From contig JAEUWY010000023.1 in the NCBI GenBank assembly GCA_022059125.1, forward strand, positions 868,001 through 932,000: DNA of 64,000 nt, written 5' to 3'. Source of the stretch: Corynespora cassiicola. Taxonomy: Eukaryota > Ascomycota > Dothideomycetes > Pleosporales > Corynesporascaceae. Both the position numbers and the translations under genes were made by a program. The notes beneath the pieces were generated by a model that worked only from the letters and a program-made list of their open reading frames with translations, made no database searches and had not been told where the DNA came from. Shown piece by piece: positions 1-12,047 of this stretch (within the stretch, counting starts at the first letter, position 1; the number at the start of each line of letters is the position of its first letter).

Positions 1-1295
1 AGCCATGACAGGGCGTGGATGCAGTAGATGACCTTGGGGACGTTCTTCTTCTCGTACAAATCGATAAGCTCGAAGCGGAAGAGATCCGGTAGTTCGACTT
101 GATCGAGGAATTGGAAGAAGTGCGCGTAGTTATTCGAGTGGCGGTACTGGAGCTTCGGGTGTGAGAAGATCTTGAGTGGGCGTCCTTGAATAGCCTGCAC
201 GACTTCGGCCAAGGTAACACCGTCCCTGAGGGCTTCCTCCAACTGCACAACAGGCGGGATGTCCTTGCTGATGATGTCTTCAATCCATTCCTTCGCCTCT
301 CCGATGTGGCAGAGGTATTCGTAAGCCTGCAGGAACTGCCGCTGTTGGTCCATCCAATTTCTACTCGCCCATCCTGACCCTAATGTGCTCTTCTCCCGCG
401 CGGAGTCGGTACGTCGCAAGCGCCTACGTCCGTGTAGTCCGACCACCTCCTGATCGGGCGATTTGATTGCGAAATCATCATCAGATGCGGATGCGGCAAA
501 CTTGGAGAGGGTGCGCAAGTGGCTCGTAGACGATTTCTGGAAGACTTGCAGGTCAGGGCGCTCGAGATGGGTCGCGGTGTGGGGCCGGGACGAGTGGTCG
601 CGCGTGGGGGCCCGTATCGAGTCCGAACGCGATATGGCCAAGGAGAGCGGGCGGGGTTTGGCGGTAGGAGATGTGGATCCATCGTAGCTAGGTCGTCGGG
701 TGGGATCGGCTCTCGAGGTCGGCGAGAGCGAGCCATCGTAACTAGGGTAACGTGCGTGGTCCACGGGACGCGCTTTTGATGAAGGTGATGTGGATCCATC
801 GTAGCTAGGAAATCGACCGGTGTCAGCCTTTGATGTGGGAGATACGGAGCCGCCAAAGCTGGCATATCGAGCGGGATCGATAGTACTCTGCGACCGAGCG
901 TGCTTTGGGCTTTGGGTTGGACTGCCTGAGGGGCGCGTCGGCTTCTCTGCTGGCGGAGGCGAGCTCTGCGGCACCTGCTGCAGCGGGCGCAGGGCTTTGC
1001 GCATACTGGCGTATGTATTTCCTGGGTCTGTATCCTCGGAGCCAAAATAGCTCTCTGTCCGCGTGTGGGTTAGCGACGTGCCTTCGCTCAGTCCGCGACG
1101 GTGGCCAGCGCCTGGCGGCGGATAGCCATTGGAGGCATTGCTCGAAAGCGTACTCGATCTGCTGGGCGGATACTGATTGGAGCCACTGGAGTAGGTCGAC
1201 GAGCCATTGGAGGCGGTAGAGGTTTGACGCAGCGGCGAGGGCGACGCAGTGGTGTGCGCGCGCAGTGTTCGCGGGGCGTATGGGTAGCTGCTCAT
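1..1295 (-). CDS. IQGAP-family cytokinesis scaffold, 5' part (runs off the left edge)
   Basis: This encodes the first 431 residues of a Ras-GAP-like IQGAP protein (Rng2/Iqg1 type), which organises the contractile actin ring at septation. The frame is open from the ATG at 1295 to the window edge, with a stop just upstream at 1422-1424, so 1295 is the first usable ATG. Residues 1 to about 310 are Ser/Pro/Arg-rich and look disordered. They carry repeats of the type PSYDGSTSP around residues 148-213. From about residue 315 a calponin-homology domain begins (motifs LCHIGEAKEWIEDI, LRDGVTLAEVVQ and FFQFLDQVELPDLFRFELID), as in Iqg1/Rng2 proteins. The IQ motifs and GAP-related domain must lie beyond the window. 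No intron is needed in this part. Confidence 0.9.
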   Translation of the reverse strand, partial: MSSYPYAPRTLRAHTTASPSPLRQTSTASNGSSTYSSGSNQYPPSRSSTLSSNASNGYPPPGAGHRRGLSEGTSLTHTRTESYFGSEDTDPGNTYASMRKALRPLQQVPQSSPPPAEKPTRPSGSPTQSPKHARSQSTIDPARYASFGGSVSPTSKADTGRFPSYDGSTSPSSKARPVDHARYPSYDGSLSPTSRADPTRRPSYDGSTSPTAKPRPLSLAISRSDSIRAPTRDHSSRPHTATHLERPDLQVFQKSSTSHLRTLSKFAASASDDDFAIKSPDQEVVGLHGRRRLRRTDSAREKSTLGSGWASRNWMDQQRQFLQAYEYLCHIGEAKEWIEDIISKDIPPVVQLEEALRDGVTLAEVVQAIQGRPLKIFSHPKLQYRHSNNYAHFFQFLDQVELPDLFRFELIDLYEKKNVPKVIYCIHALSW

Positions 1296-3173
1296 GGCGT
1301 GAATGAGGGGGGACAGCGGTCCGCGGTCGAGGGGCGGTGCAGCATGCGTCGTCGAGCAGGAGGGAGACGGTCGGCTGTCGTGGAGGAATGAGGCTCGTCG
1401 GCGGATGTTGAGGGCGCGATATTACAAGATCAGCGGAGGCGCCTGCCTGCGGAGAATGGACCCGAATTAAGTCTATAAAGTTTGGGCAAAAGGGTCGATG
1501 CGACCGAGCCTCGCAGAGACAAGCGCGCGCAGGCCACGAAGGTATCGAAGAATGTGGGATGGCAGAGAGGGATGAGGTCGCGGCGGGCACCGAGATTGAA
1601 TTGAGGCTTCGGCTGTTGAGCGATCTTGTTTACGGCGGCAGGGATGGTGACGGCGGCCGTGTTGCCCGTGACAACGGCCTCCAGCCGCCCCCCGCGCGCG
1701 CCAGGCTCAGGCCGCTCCCGCTGGACCTCGACGACACGCGAATCAAGGCCAGCCAGCCAGCCAAACCAAGGTCGCAAAGCGCCGAACTCTTGCTGCCCAA
1801 GGTGTCTGGCTCCACAAGACCATTCTCGGCCAGCCTCTGCACTGTGGGCTGTCACCTGCGCCTGCGCCCAGCACTCGGAGATATTCGCACGAGCCTCGCG
1901 CCTGAGAGACCGGGTGGCCAGCTGCCCGCCGCGAACCACTCGCCCTCACGTGACGGCGCTACCAGCCCGTGCCACCCAACCAGCACGCCCGGGGAGAGTC
2001 CTTCGATGCCTCGCCTGTCTTCACGTCCTGCACCGCAGCAATGCTGACAAGGCCAATTTTTGCTTCGACAACAGCAACAACAACAACAACAACAACAACA
2101 GCCCTGGCATGCGCGTCGCAGAGGTCGGACAGCGGCCTGGTCAGGTCAAGCGAAAGACGAATGCATTAGCCCGCCGCTCAGCCCTGCTAACACGCGCATC
2201 TCGACCGCGCCCGGACAGCGTGCTTCCGGTGCCGACGCTCCACTACCCTCTCATCGGCAATCGGCGGGATGGGCGTTGTTGATGTACCTACAGTTCACCC
2301 CAGCTGGGACGTCTAGCGCAACGCGGGCCTTTCAAGTCGGGAGAGTTGATTGTGGAACCGACAGACCATTAAGCGGCTGTTGTAAAAATAATACCACCAG
2401 GCAACTCTCGTCGGTACATCAGCCATCTCTGTGCCTACGGGGTGCGGTACATCAAGCCAGGCGCTATGGATACTGCTCATCCTTTCATTTCAACCATCTC
2501 CAGAACCCTTTGATCGCCATCAATCAAGCCGTCTTGAATCGCGCGGGATCAGCACTCTGCATGGCAAGCTCAGCTGCAACGTCCGACGTACCGCCGTCGA
2601 TATACACGACTCTTCCTCTGTTGACTTGCTGCAACCGAATTGGACCTGCACAACACAGCAGGTTCCGTGGTTCTTCCACCCCAGATCGACAATGACGTCT
2701 GGTCCAGAAAGTTGAATTGCCGTCACACTCAACGGATGAAGGCTCGAGATAGAAAGAGCTCTATGATGCCATAGCCCACAGAGCACAGAACACCATATTG
2801 ACATATGCCGGGCACAAGTAATAGAACTACGCGGCAACTGGTCGTCGACGTAAACAAAACCCCGAGCATCGCGCTAGTGGCGCCAGCAGTTCCTGCGTGC
2901 TGCATCCTCTCCACGCAGGGTCAGCGCGGTCTCGGCCTTTCTCCCGAGCACCGTGGTTCGATAAGCGACACTATCACCACGTGACATGTGCTCGGACCAC
3001 CTTCTCCGCCCACAAAAAACTTCTGAGGGGCGCGAACTTTTTGCTCTTGGGAAAAGCCTTCAACTTTTTCCCGGCCATAGTTCCAGTTCAGAACTGTGGT
3101 CTTTCTCGTCCAGTCAAGCCTCAAAAACCTCTTCTCCGTTCTTAGAGAAGCTTCTCTTTGCTTTTTCCTCGCT
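1296..3173. other. Intergenic region between the IQGAP and IMPDH genes (shared promoter region)
   Basis: About 1.9 kb lies between the two divergent starts. It is GC-rich and open in several frames on both strands, but none of those frames gives a recognisable protein. It contains a CAA/AAC trinucleotide run near 2069-2101. A pyrimidine-rich stretch precedes the IMPDH start. Confidence 0.6.
2069..2101. repeat. (AAC)n microsatellite
   Basis: An almost pure trinucleotide run of about eleven units, one of them AGC, in the IQGAP/IMPDH intergenic region. It makes the overlapping frames look glutamine- or asparagine-rich, but I do not think it is coding. Confidence 0.9.
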
Positions 3174-5046
<1,873 letters not shown>

Positions 5047-5389
5047 ACGGGATCACGGATCCACACATGCATCTAGAGAGGCGTTTGGAGGCTTGGTTCT
5101 TGGGGAATGATTGATGGTTATGGATAATGGTTAGGCATAAAAGCAATGATACCATGAAATGTGCCTCTGCACATGTGCTCTACAATTTGTTCCCATTCTA
5201 GAAAGCTCTGTGGTGATGGTTGCTGTCGGATTTCGGCGATGACGAAGACGCGGTTCGTCGCGTCACGCCCTACGCCATAGGAGACATGTTCCAACCTCGG
5301 CATCTCCAAGCTCCCCGCGCTTCCTCGTCCACAACGACACATCATGGCAGCTCCTAGTCGCATAGCAAATACGACGCTTCGGGCTGACC
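5047..5389. other. Intergenic, IMPDH 3' end to Nudix gene
   Basis: 343 bases holding the IMPDH 3' untranslated region and the Nudix promoter. No additional gene or clear element is seen. Confidence 0.6.
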
Positions 5390-6769
5390 ATGTCACGCCC
5401 AAATTCCTCCACCATCCATCTTGTTGCCGAAATAATCAAACCTAGGTACCTTGAGGCCTGCAGAGTGCATCCTCGCATTTTCACAGCACCTCCTCTGAGT
5501 CCAATCGCGACGAGACGACCGCATATCTCGACCGGAACACGCCCGCCCATCTACAGATTCAAGTTTCAATCACAAAGGCGCAGCATGTCCTCGCCGGCAG
5601 ACCACAAACCGCTCAATCATGCGCCAAAAGAGCCTCCAGTCCCTAAACCGAGCGCCAGGTACGCCCATCTTCCACCACCTCCATCGCATGCGCTAACCCA
5701 CCCCCCCAGCGTCCTCCTCATCTCCCCCTCGAACCAAATCCTCCTCCTCCACCGCGTCTCCTCCAGCAGCTCCTTCGCCTCCGCCCATGTCTTCCCGGGC
5801 GGCGCCCTCTCCACCACGCACGACGGGCCCCTCCCCTCCCCCACCTCGCCGCTCCGCCACCAAGACGGCCCCGCCTACCGCCTAGCCGCCATCCGCGAGA
5901 CGTTCGAGGAGAGCGGCATCCTGCTGGCCAGGTCGCGCAAGACGGGCAAGCTCTTCACCGAGGTGAGCGACGCGGAGCGCGAGAAAGCGCGCAAGGCAGT
6001 GCATGCAGGGACGCGGACGTTTGGCGAGGTGCTCGAGGGGTGGGGGGCGGTGCCGGATACGGAGGGCTTGGTGCCGTTTACGCGGTGGGTTACGCCGGGG
6101 AATGTGAGGAAGAGGTTCAGCACGCAAATGTACATCTACTTCCTTCCCCTGGGCAGTGGCAGTGGCAGTGGCGGGGCAAAGGGTGCGGGAGCGGCGCCCC
6201 CGAGCTCGGGCCTGGACGACGAGGCCGAGATTGTGATTCCGCACCCGACGCACGATGGCGGGATCGAGCACACGGCCGCGCGCTTCCTGCCGCCGAACAA
6301 GTGGATCGATCTCGCGCGGCAGAACCGCGTCATCTTGTTTCCGCCGCAGTTCTTTTTGACGTGGCTGTTGGCAAAGTATCTGTCTCCGACGGTTACCTCG
6401 GCGCAGAGCGTGGTGCCTGGCGTTGCGGAGTTGCAGCGCGAGCGCGAGCGCTTGATGGAGTTTTTAGAGGGGCCGAGGGTGTTTGAGGGGGTCGAGGAGG
6501 AGAGCTTTGCTACGGCGTGTATCTCGCCCGTGGTGTTGGGGAAGGGGGAGTATGGGCAGGTGGATCAGGATGGGGTGGGGAAGGGGGTCGATAAGTATAC
6601 GGCGGTTTTGGTATTGGATAAGCCGGGGAAGGAGGCGGAGGAGCAGGGGGTTAAGAGGAGGGGTTTGAGGGAGTGGGTGGTTACGACAAAGTTCAAGGGA
6701 GAGGGACCGAGGGATGTGGATGTTAGGAGGAGGGATGAAGTGCTAGGGAAGGGTTTTGGGAAGTTGTAG
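5390..6769 (+). CDS. Nudix hydrolase, NUDT19-like
   Basis: Nudix enzymes cleave nucleoside diphosphates linked to another moiety; NUDT19 relatives act on CoA or similar compounds. Exons are 5390-5658 and 5710-6769, giving 442 residues. The 51-base intron has a CTAAC branch site and a multiple-of-three length, so it is invisible as a frame break; without it the strand reads PSASVLLISP as in relatives. FPGGAL followed by AAIRETFEESGI is a Nudix box with a long insert, typical of the NUDT19 group. Residues 1-65, before a second ATG at 5585 (start MSSPADHK), are Arg/Ser-rich with few acids and could be a mitochondrial presequence; initiation at 5585 would remove it. The C-terminal GKL is not a canonical peroxisomal signal. 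Substrate is unknown. Confidence 0.85.
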   Translation: MSRPNSSTIHLVAEIIKPRYLEACRVHPRIFTAPPLSPIATRRPHISTGTRPPIYRFKFQSQRRSMSSPADHKPLNHAPKEPPVPKPSARYAHLPPPPSHALTHPPSVLLISPSNQILLLHRVSSSSSFASAHVFPGGALSTTHDGPLPSPTSPLRHQDGPAYRLAAIRETFEESGILLARSRKTGKLFTEVSDAEREKARKAVHAGTRTFGEVLEGWGAVPDTEGLVPFTRWVTPGNVRKRFSTQMYIYFLPLGSGSGSGGAKGAGAAPPSSGLDDEAEIVIPHPTHDGGIEHTAARFLPPNKWIDLARQNRVILFPPQFFLTWLLAKYLSPTVTSAQSVVPGVAELQRERERLMEFLEGPRVFEGVEEESFATACISPVVLGKGEYGQVDQDGVGKGVDKYTAVLVLDKPGKEAEEQGVKRRGLREWVVTTKFKGEGPRDVDVRRRDEVLGKGFGKL

Positions 6770-7045
6770 ATGTTGAATTGGACGTGAATACACCTATGGG
6801 GGTTCTGTGGATGGTATATTTGCTTCCCTCAAGTAAAAGATGATAGAACAGAACAATAGACTATCAAAAAATGTACATCAGCATAAAGAATATCAACGGG
6901 AAGCTTGTCTTATTCGAGATATGGCTACTTTTTAGAGACAAATGATGATTATAATTTTGGTTCATCAGGGTTATCATGCCCCCAAAATATGCGGTCATTC
7001 GTTAGCCTTTTTGTATTATGTCATGTCCTTATTCATTCGGATCCC

Positions 7046-8901
7046 CTAATCAAGCTCCAACAGTTCATATCGTCCGCCATTCTTGTCCAGTGCATCCTCT
7101 ACCCTCTCCATGACAGCGAGAACCTTCTCCTCCTCGAGCCTCCTTCCCACAACCTGCACTGCTACGGGCAGTCCAGCCATCTTATCGGCATCATAGTGCT
7201 TGTATGCACCCTTGGCCACGCCATTGAGCTTCTTGAAGTTGAATCCGGTAGGAAGCTGGTCTTTGGCAGGATCGACATGAGTAACCGGAATGACACCGGC
7301 CGAGTAGTCCAACTGCAGACATGATTAGCCACCAAGTCTCTCTAAAGAAAAAAGATACTCACCAAGTTGAACAAAAACGTGTATCCACAGCTGCTAACCG
7401 CATCATGCATTCCGTCATGGGGAACCGCGGGCGTCGCATTCGGCGCCGTGATCATGACATCCATCTTCGCCTCATCTGACCACCAGTTGAAGAACCGATT
7501 CTTGTACGCCTCGCGCTTCCCGGCAAGCTGCCAGTACTCATACGCCGTCTTGGGGTGCCAATTGCGCAACAGGCCTGCCCACACACTATCCCCCTTCACA
7601 TACTTGACCCACAGATAGTAAAGATACTTGACCGGGCGCGGAAGCTGCATGTAAAACACCATCTGCTTGGCGCCAGGATCATTCCACTCGCCAGTACGGA
7701 AGAAAGACAGGAACGTCGACCCGCCATCGCTAAGAAGCAGGTTTGATGCCAGATACAGCGCCTCGTACGGGTTCGGCGGGTGCACATCGTACACATCATG
7801 CCCTTCTGCCTTGAGCGCAGCAGCGACCTGGTCGAGCGCACGCGCACACGCCGGCGAAGGATCCACCACGCCATCGCTCCGCATAACACCCACGCGCAAC
7901 CTCTTCTTCTCGCGGAACTCTTGCTCGACCTCGGCGCGCCACTCCAGCGGGTGCACCGTGTAATCGTACCGCCAGGGCCGCATCTGAATCACACTCCGCG
8001 TGAAATACGTCAGGTCATTCAGCGTCCTCGCCATGGGCGAGAACACGCTCGGGATAGCCTCCTGGCCCGGCATGCTGGTGTTCATTCCCATCTTGGGCCA
8101 GCGCCCCGTGGAACACCGGATCGAGTAGCAACCGGAAAAGTGCGCGGGGGCGCGGACGGAGCCAGCGACGTCGGATCCGATGCCAATGCGGCTGCCGCCA
8201 AAGGCGAGCAGGGCGGACTCGCCGCCCGTGGAGCCGCCGGGGGAGTACTTGTTGTTGTGGGGGTTGGTGCAGCGGCCCCAGACGTCGTTTGTGGATTCGA
8301 AGGAGAGGAGGGTGGTGGGGAGGTTGGTCTTTACGAAGGGGACGGCGCCTAGGCGGGGGTTAGTTATGTACACGCGTTGAACGGTGGACATGGAGCATAC
8401 CAGCTTCTTTTAGCAGCTTGACCATGGGGCCGTCTTCGGCATACGGCTTGCCAGTGTTGCACGAGTACCCCACCGTGATATCGAAGCCCTTGACCTGTAT
8501 CGAGTCCTTGAGCGACACCGGGATGCCAGCAAGAGGCCCCTTGAGATTGATCTCGTTTTGTGCCCATTCTTCCGCTTCGGGGAATAGTATCTCAGTCACG
8601 CAGTTGGTTGCCTCCTGTGCCTTTATCGCGACCTTGCCGTATGCTCGCAGGATGTCGATGGGGCTCGTGACCTGCTTCTGGACATCCTGAACCAGCTCTT
8701 GTATGGGCTTGCCCAGTATTGTGCGTTCCTGCGGCAGGAGAGGATATCGGTAAGTAGGGGGTAGGTTGGCGATCTTTGAAGCCCTCTCGGCCTGCTTGCG
8801 GTGGCTGCGGTGTATCGGAGTTAGCTATCGGAGCTCTATCTATGTGGGGTGGGAGCTCTGTACCAGTCCCGCCTATGCTGCCTGTACTCTAGAAGACCCA
8901 T
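7046..8901 (-). CDS. Amidase-signature family amidase (intact)
   Basis: An amidase that hydrolyses amides to acid plus ammonia; the substrate cannot be inferred. Exons on the minus strand are 8901-8864, 8804-8401, 8348-7363 and 7312-7046, giving 564 residues, normal for fungal acetamidase-like enzymes. The first exon is only 38 bases (starts MGLLEYRQ) and joins in frame to a conserved N-terminal helix followed by a PPTYRYPLLP-type segment. The Ser-cisSer-Lys triad is visible: Lys in GIPVSLKDSI, cis-Ser in SPGGSTGGESAL and nucleophile Ser in GSDVAGSVRAP. All introns are 50-60 bases with GT/AG ends, and two carry CTAAC branch sites. It is transcribed towards the Nudix gene, with about 280 bases between the two stops. 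Confidence 0.92.
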
Positions 8902-10261
8902 GGTGTGCCAGGAGCAGAGTTGAATTGTTGAAGAAGCTGGGGTGTTGATCGTGTGTCAACAAGACATTGAGATATTGTCCGAAACTGGGGAAATCCGGTC
9001 GTCGGCATGCTCTTGTATGCAGGCACGCATATCTCCGGCCCAAGCTCAACCCGAGGTGCATCGGCTGGACCTGCCGGATAAGGGCTGACGATGACCCTCA
9101 AAGATGGGGGAACACTGCATTCGGCGAACCCTCATCATTCTCCGATAGCAATCACTCCGTCGAAGTCGAGATTCACTCCGATGTAGAATTCCACGTCGGG
9201 GGGACCGGAGAGTACTGGAAAACACGAGCTTCAGGCCGCCTCACGCCAGGACCATGGTACAAGCAGGCACGCGTTGCCCGCCCATGTACCATACACGGCC
9301 GTCGGACCCTCCAGATACAACGGCTAGTCTGGATCCATCTCGCCAGCAGCCTCACGACTCGAAGCCGCGAAACAATGCGCCAATACGGCGTCGTGGCAGC
9401 CCGCTGGGCGAGCAAGCATCAATGTTTGCCTGCAGCTGCCCTCTCATCTGCCTCTGCGTTCCTTGAGCAACGTATGTCTGGGCGACAAGTGGAGCACGCC
9501 AACGGCATCCAGAGCCGCTGATTGAGCCTCATGTCTTTCTAAGCATAGATCCCGCGCGCGATGCTGGTCGGCAAGCTCCTGTGGGACCGCGGAAGCAGAG
9601 CGACGAGCCGCATCGCTCACTGTCAGCCATCGGATTCACGAAGCGACCCAGTGGCCTCCAATCCTTCAGGCCCGCTTCAGCTCTCTTGCTGCTGACTGGC
9701 TCAGCACCGAACTGCAGTTTTCATTTGGCAGGGTCCCGTCATGCTGTAGCCGCCGCGAGCGAGTCTGTGCCCCAGCGCGTCTAGCTCGGACATTTTCTGA
9801 GGCAGCGTGCTTCTCGCCTCTCATTGGCAGGGCCAGCGACTACTCAAGAAGACGATGAAACGAATAGGCTCAAGACAGACAACACCAGGAATAGCATGCA
9901 CTCCAGCCATCTAGAATCTCGAGTGATCTGTTGAGGTACAATCTGGCCATTTGGCTATATAATGTGCTGGCGGCCGCCTTTGGTCGCATCATCATCCGCA
10001 TCCACAATCCACTCAGCAGTTTCCTACTTTACGGGTTTCCTTTTCTCTTTTCTTTATTTCTTTATCTCATTGTCTCTTGGTCACGTCTCATTCATTCGAA
10101 AAAAAACAGTCGTCTGTCAACTAGCATTCTCTTTATCTGCTGGCAGATTGCGATCCAGTCTTTGCTGTACAAAAGCATCCATTCGACCATCACGACATTC
10201 AATCTTTGACGACAGTCTCTACGAGCGTTTCAGTAAATCACACCCCAGTCATACCGTCAAC
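8902..10261. other. Divergent promoter region between amidase and MARVEL genes
   Basis: 1.36 kb without a supported gene. A TATATAA-like box lies near 9955-9962. The last 200 bases before the MARVEL start are T/C-rich and look like a 5' leader. Small frames are open here but none resembles a protein family. Confidence 0.6.
9955..9962 (+). promoter_or_regulatory. Possible TATA box of the MARVEL gene
   Basis: A TATATAAT element about 300 bases upstream of the ATG at 10262, followed by a pyrimidine-rich leader. Assignment is by sequence and position only. Confidence 0.4.
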
Positions 10262-10968
10262 ATGCCTATCCCTACCTATGGAGCTGCTCCCTTGAGCAAG
10301 ATGTTCGCCCTGGTCCGCATTCTCCAGGTGGTTGCCATGATTGTCATCATTGGCATCACTTCCAACTTTGTCTCCATGATTGTGTCGACTGGCATCGAAC
10401 CACCCAAGGAGTTTGTGGGTACGCTCAGCGTGGTATGTACTTGCTCCGACAACAAAACCGGACGTTACTAACAGGATGCCAGACTTGCATTGCCACTCTC
10501 TACATCATGATCAGCATCGCCTTCTTCTGGTCGCAGGCTAATCTGGGCCTCCTGGTCATGGCCGGCGTGGACTCTTTGCTGCTCATTGCCTTCATTGTCG
10601 TCGCGGTGACGGTCGGCAAGCCGCTCTCTTTCCTCAACTGCTATGTCATCGGAAAGGTGTCCAAGGAGGTGGACAGCGCCTACGCCTATGCGTTTACGAC
10701 CTCGGTGGCCAAGAACCTCAACACCATGGGCGCCGATATCCGGTCCATGGGCCACTGGGCCGGCGTAACAAAGAACAACTGCTTCCAGGCCAAGACGGTG
10801 TGGGGCATGAGCATTGCTCTCTGGTGAGTTGCCCCATGATCAATACTACTGTGTCAGCATGAGCTCATCGGCCATAGCATCCTCTTCACGACCTCGTGCA
10901 CCCTCCTCCCCACGCTGTGGTACAAGAACAAGAAGGCCAACACGGCTCCCAAGGAGGTCGAAGCCTAG
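10262..10968 (+). CDS. MARVEL-domain four-helix membrane protein
   Basis: Exons are 10262-10432, 10483-10823 and 10878-10968, giving 200 residues. Four hydrophobic spans fit a MARVEL-like topology: about residues 17-40 (LVRILQVVAMIVIIGITSNF), 58-75, 83-103 and 170-190. The protein ends in a short charged tail (KNKKANTAPKEVEA). MARVEL proteins associate with membrane apposition and cortical domains; in fungi most are uncharacterised. The introns are 50 and 54 bases; the first has the branch sequence TTACTAAC. The loop between helices 3 and 4 contains two cysteines (FLNCYV and NNCFQ). The start is the first ATG after the leader and gives a short cytosolic N-terminus. Confidence 0.85.
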
Positions 10969-12047
10969 GCTAGGGAATAAGCGACGGGAAGTGGTCGCGG
11001 AAGTGGGTTTTCCACCGCAACAGGCGATCGATCAGTCAAGCACGGTCCCGCCAGCCGCCTAATTGCCCAAGCACACAAAAAAGAGAGTTGCATGTTGACA
11101 GAGTTTCTTTGTTTCCTTGTTTTCCGTTGCGTTCCTTCTCCCCGCTGGCGTTGTTTCTGCTTCCGACATTGAGTGTCTCTAATCCTAATGGATGAATAAT
11201 CGGCCTGCTCCGAGGAGCGCCCCCTATAAATCAATCAATCAATCAATGAAAATTTTCAGCATGGGCGAATCCTGTCTCCACCTTGCGGCGGGCAGTGCCA
11301 TAAGTGAACTGGTGGGTTGAGCGTCGTACATGGGCGGCAAGCGAAGATGCGGAGCGTCGGGGGCCAGCCAGCAGCATGGCAAGAAAATTTGAAGCGGATA
11401 TGCACGGTGGCCAGAGCTCCCTGCAGCTCTACCCTTGACTCGCGCGCTGATAAGGTGGGGCCAGCTGTGGCGTTCTGCGAGCGAGATATCAACATTCGGC
11501 CGGCGACGAGAGGGGGGCAGGCCGTGCAGAATCGAGCAGGACGAAGGCGAGCGGACGAGAGGGCTGCTCACCGGGCGCGGCGAGGCGTGCAACAGGAGCA
11601 GCGCGGGCCATGCAAGACGTAATGCCGTGTCTGCTGTCCAGCCAGCGTGATCACGCGGGACGTGGAGCCCAGATCCATCGGCGGACGTCCAGCAGCCGCA
11701 TCCCATGCACCTCTGCTGTCCAGACGGCAGGCCAAGCGCCTTGCCTCGACCACTCCCCCGCTCTATGCAATTCGCCCGTCATGCAAATGTATATAGACCC
11801 TGACGTCCCGGCTGCGCCGAATCGCAGAGCTGCCGTCACCCACTGCTCCCTCTGCCTCTGCCAATTGCACCCTGCGCGTCTTCAACAAGGCGTCATTCGC
11901 CTAAAATATTCCGCTGCCAACCCGGCCAACAACCACCCGCCTGTGCTTTGCTCTCGTCCAGCCCCGGCTTCTCCTCACTCCTGCCTCCCCCAGCCCTAGG
12001 CGCCCTACGGTTTTTCAAAGAGGGGTAGCAGAGAACTCGCCGCCATC
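10969..12047. other. Intergenic, MARVEL to MFS gene
   Basis: 1.08 kb. Contains an ATCA tetranucleotide run at about 11228-11247 in the presumed MARVEL 3' region and a TATATA element near 11790, about 250 bases before the MFS start. No gene is supported. Confidence 0.6.

Noticed and set aside
823..1590. 255-codon minus frame overlapping the IQGAP N-terminus
   Set aside because: The third minus frame gives a CH-domain protein with family motifs; this frame does not connect to anything.
2060..2695. Gln-rich frame over the CAA repeat
   Set aside because: It starts inside a microsatellite and shows no motif. Non-coding spacer is more likely.
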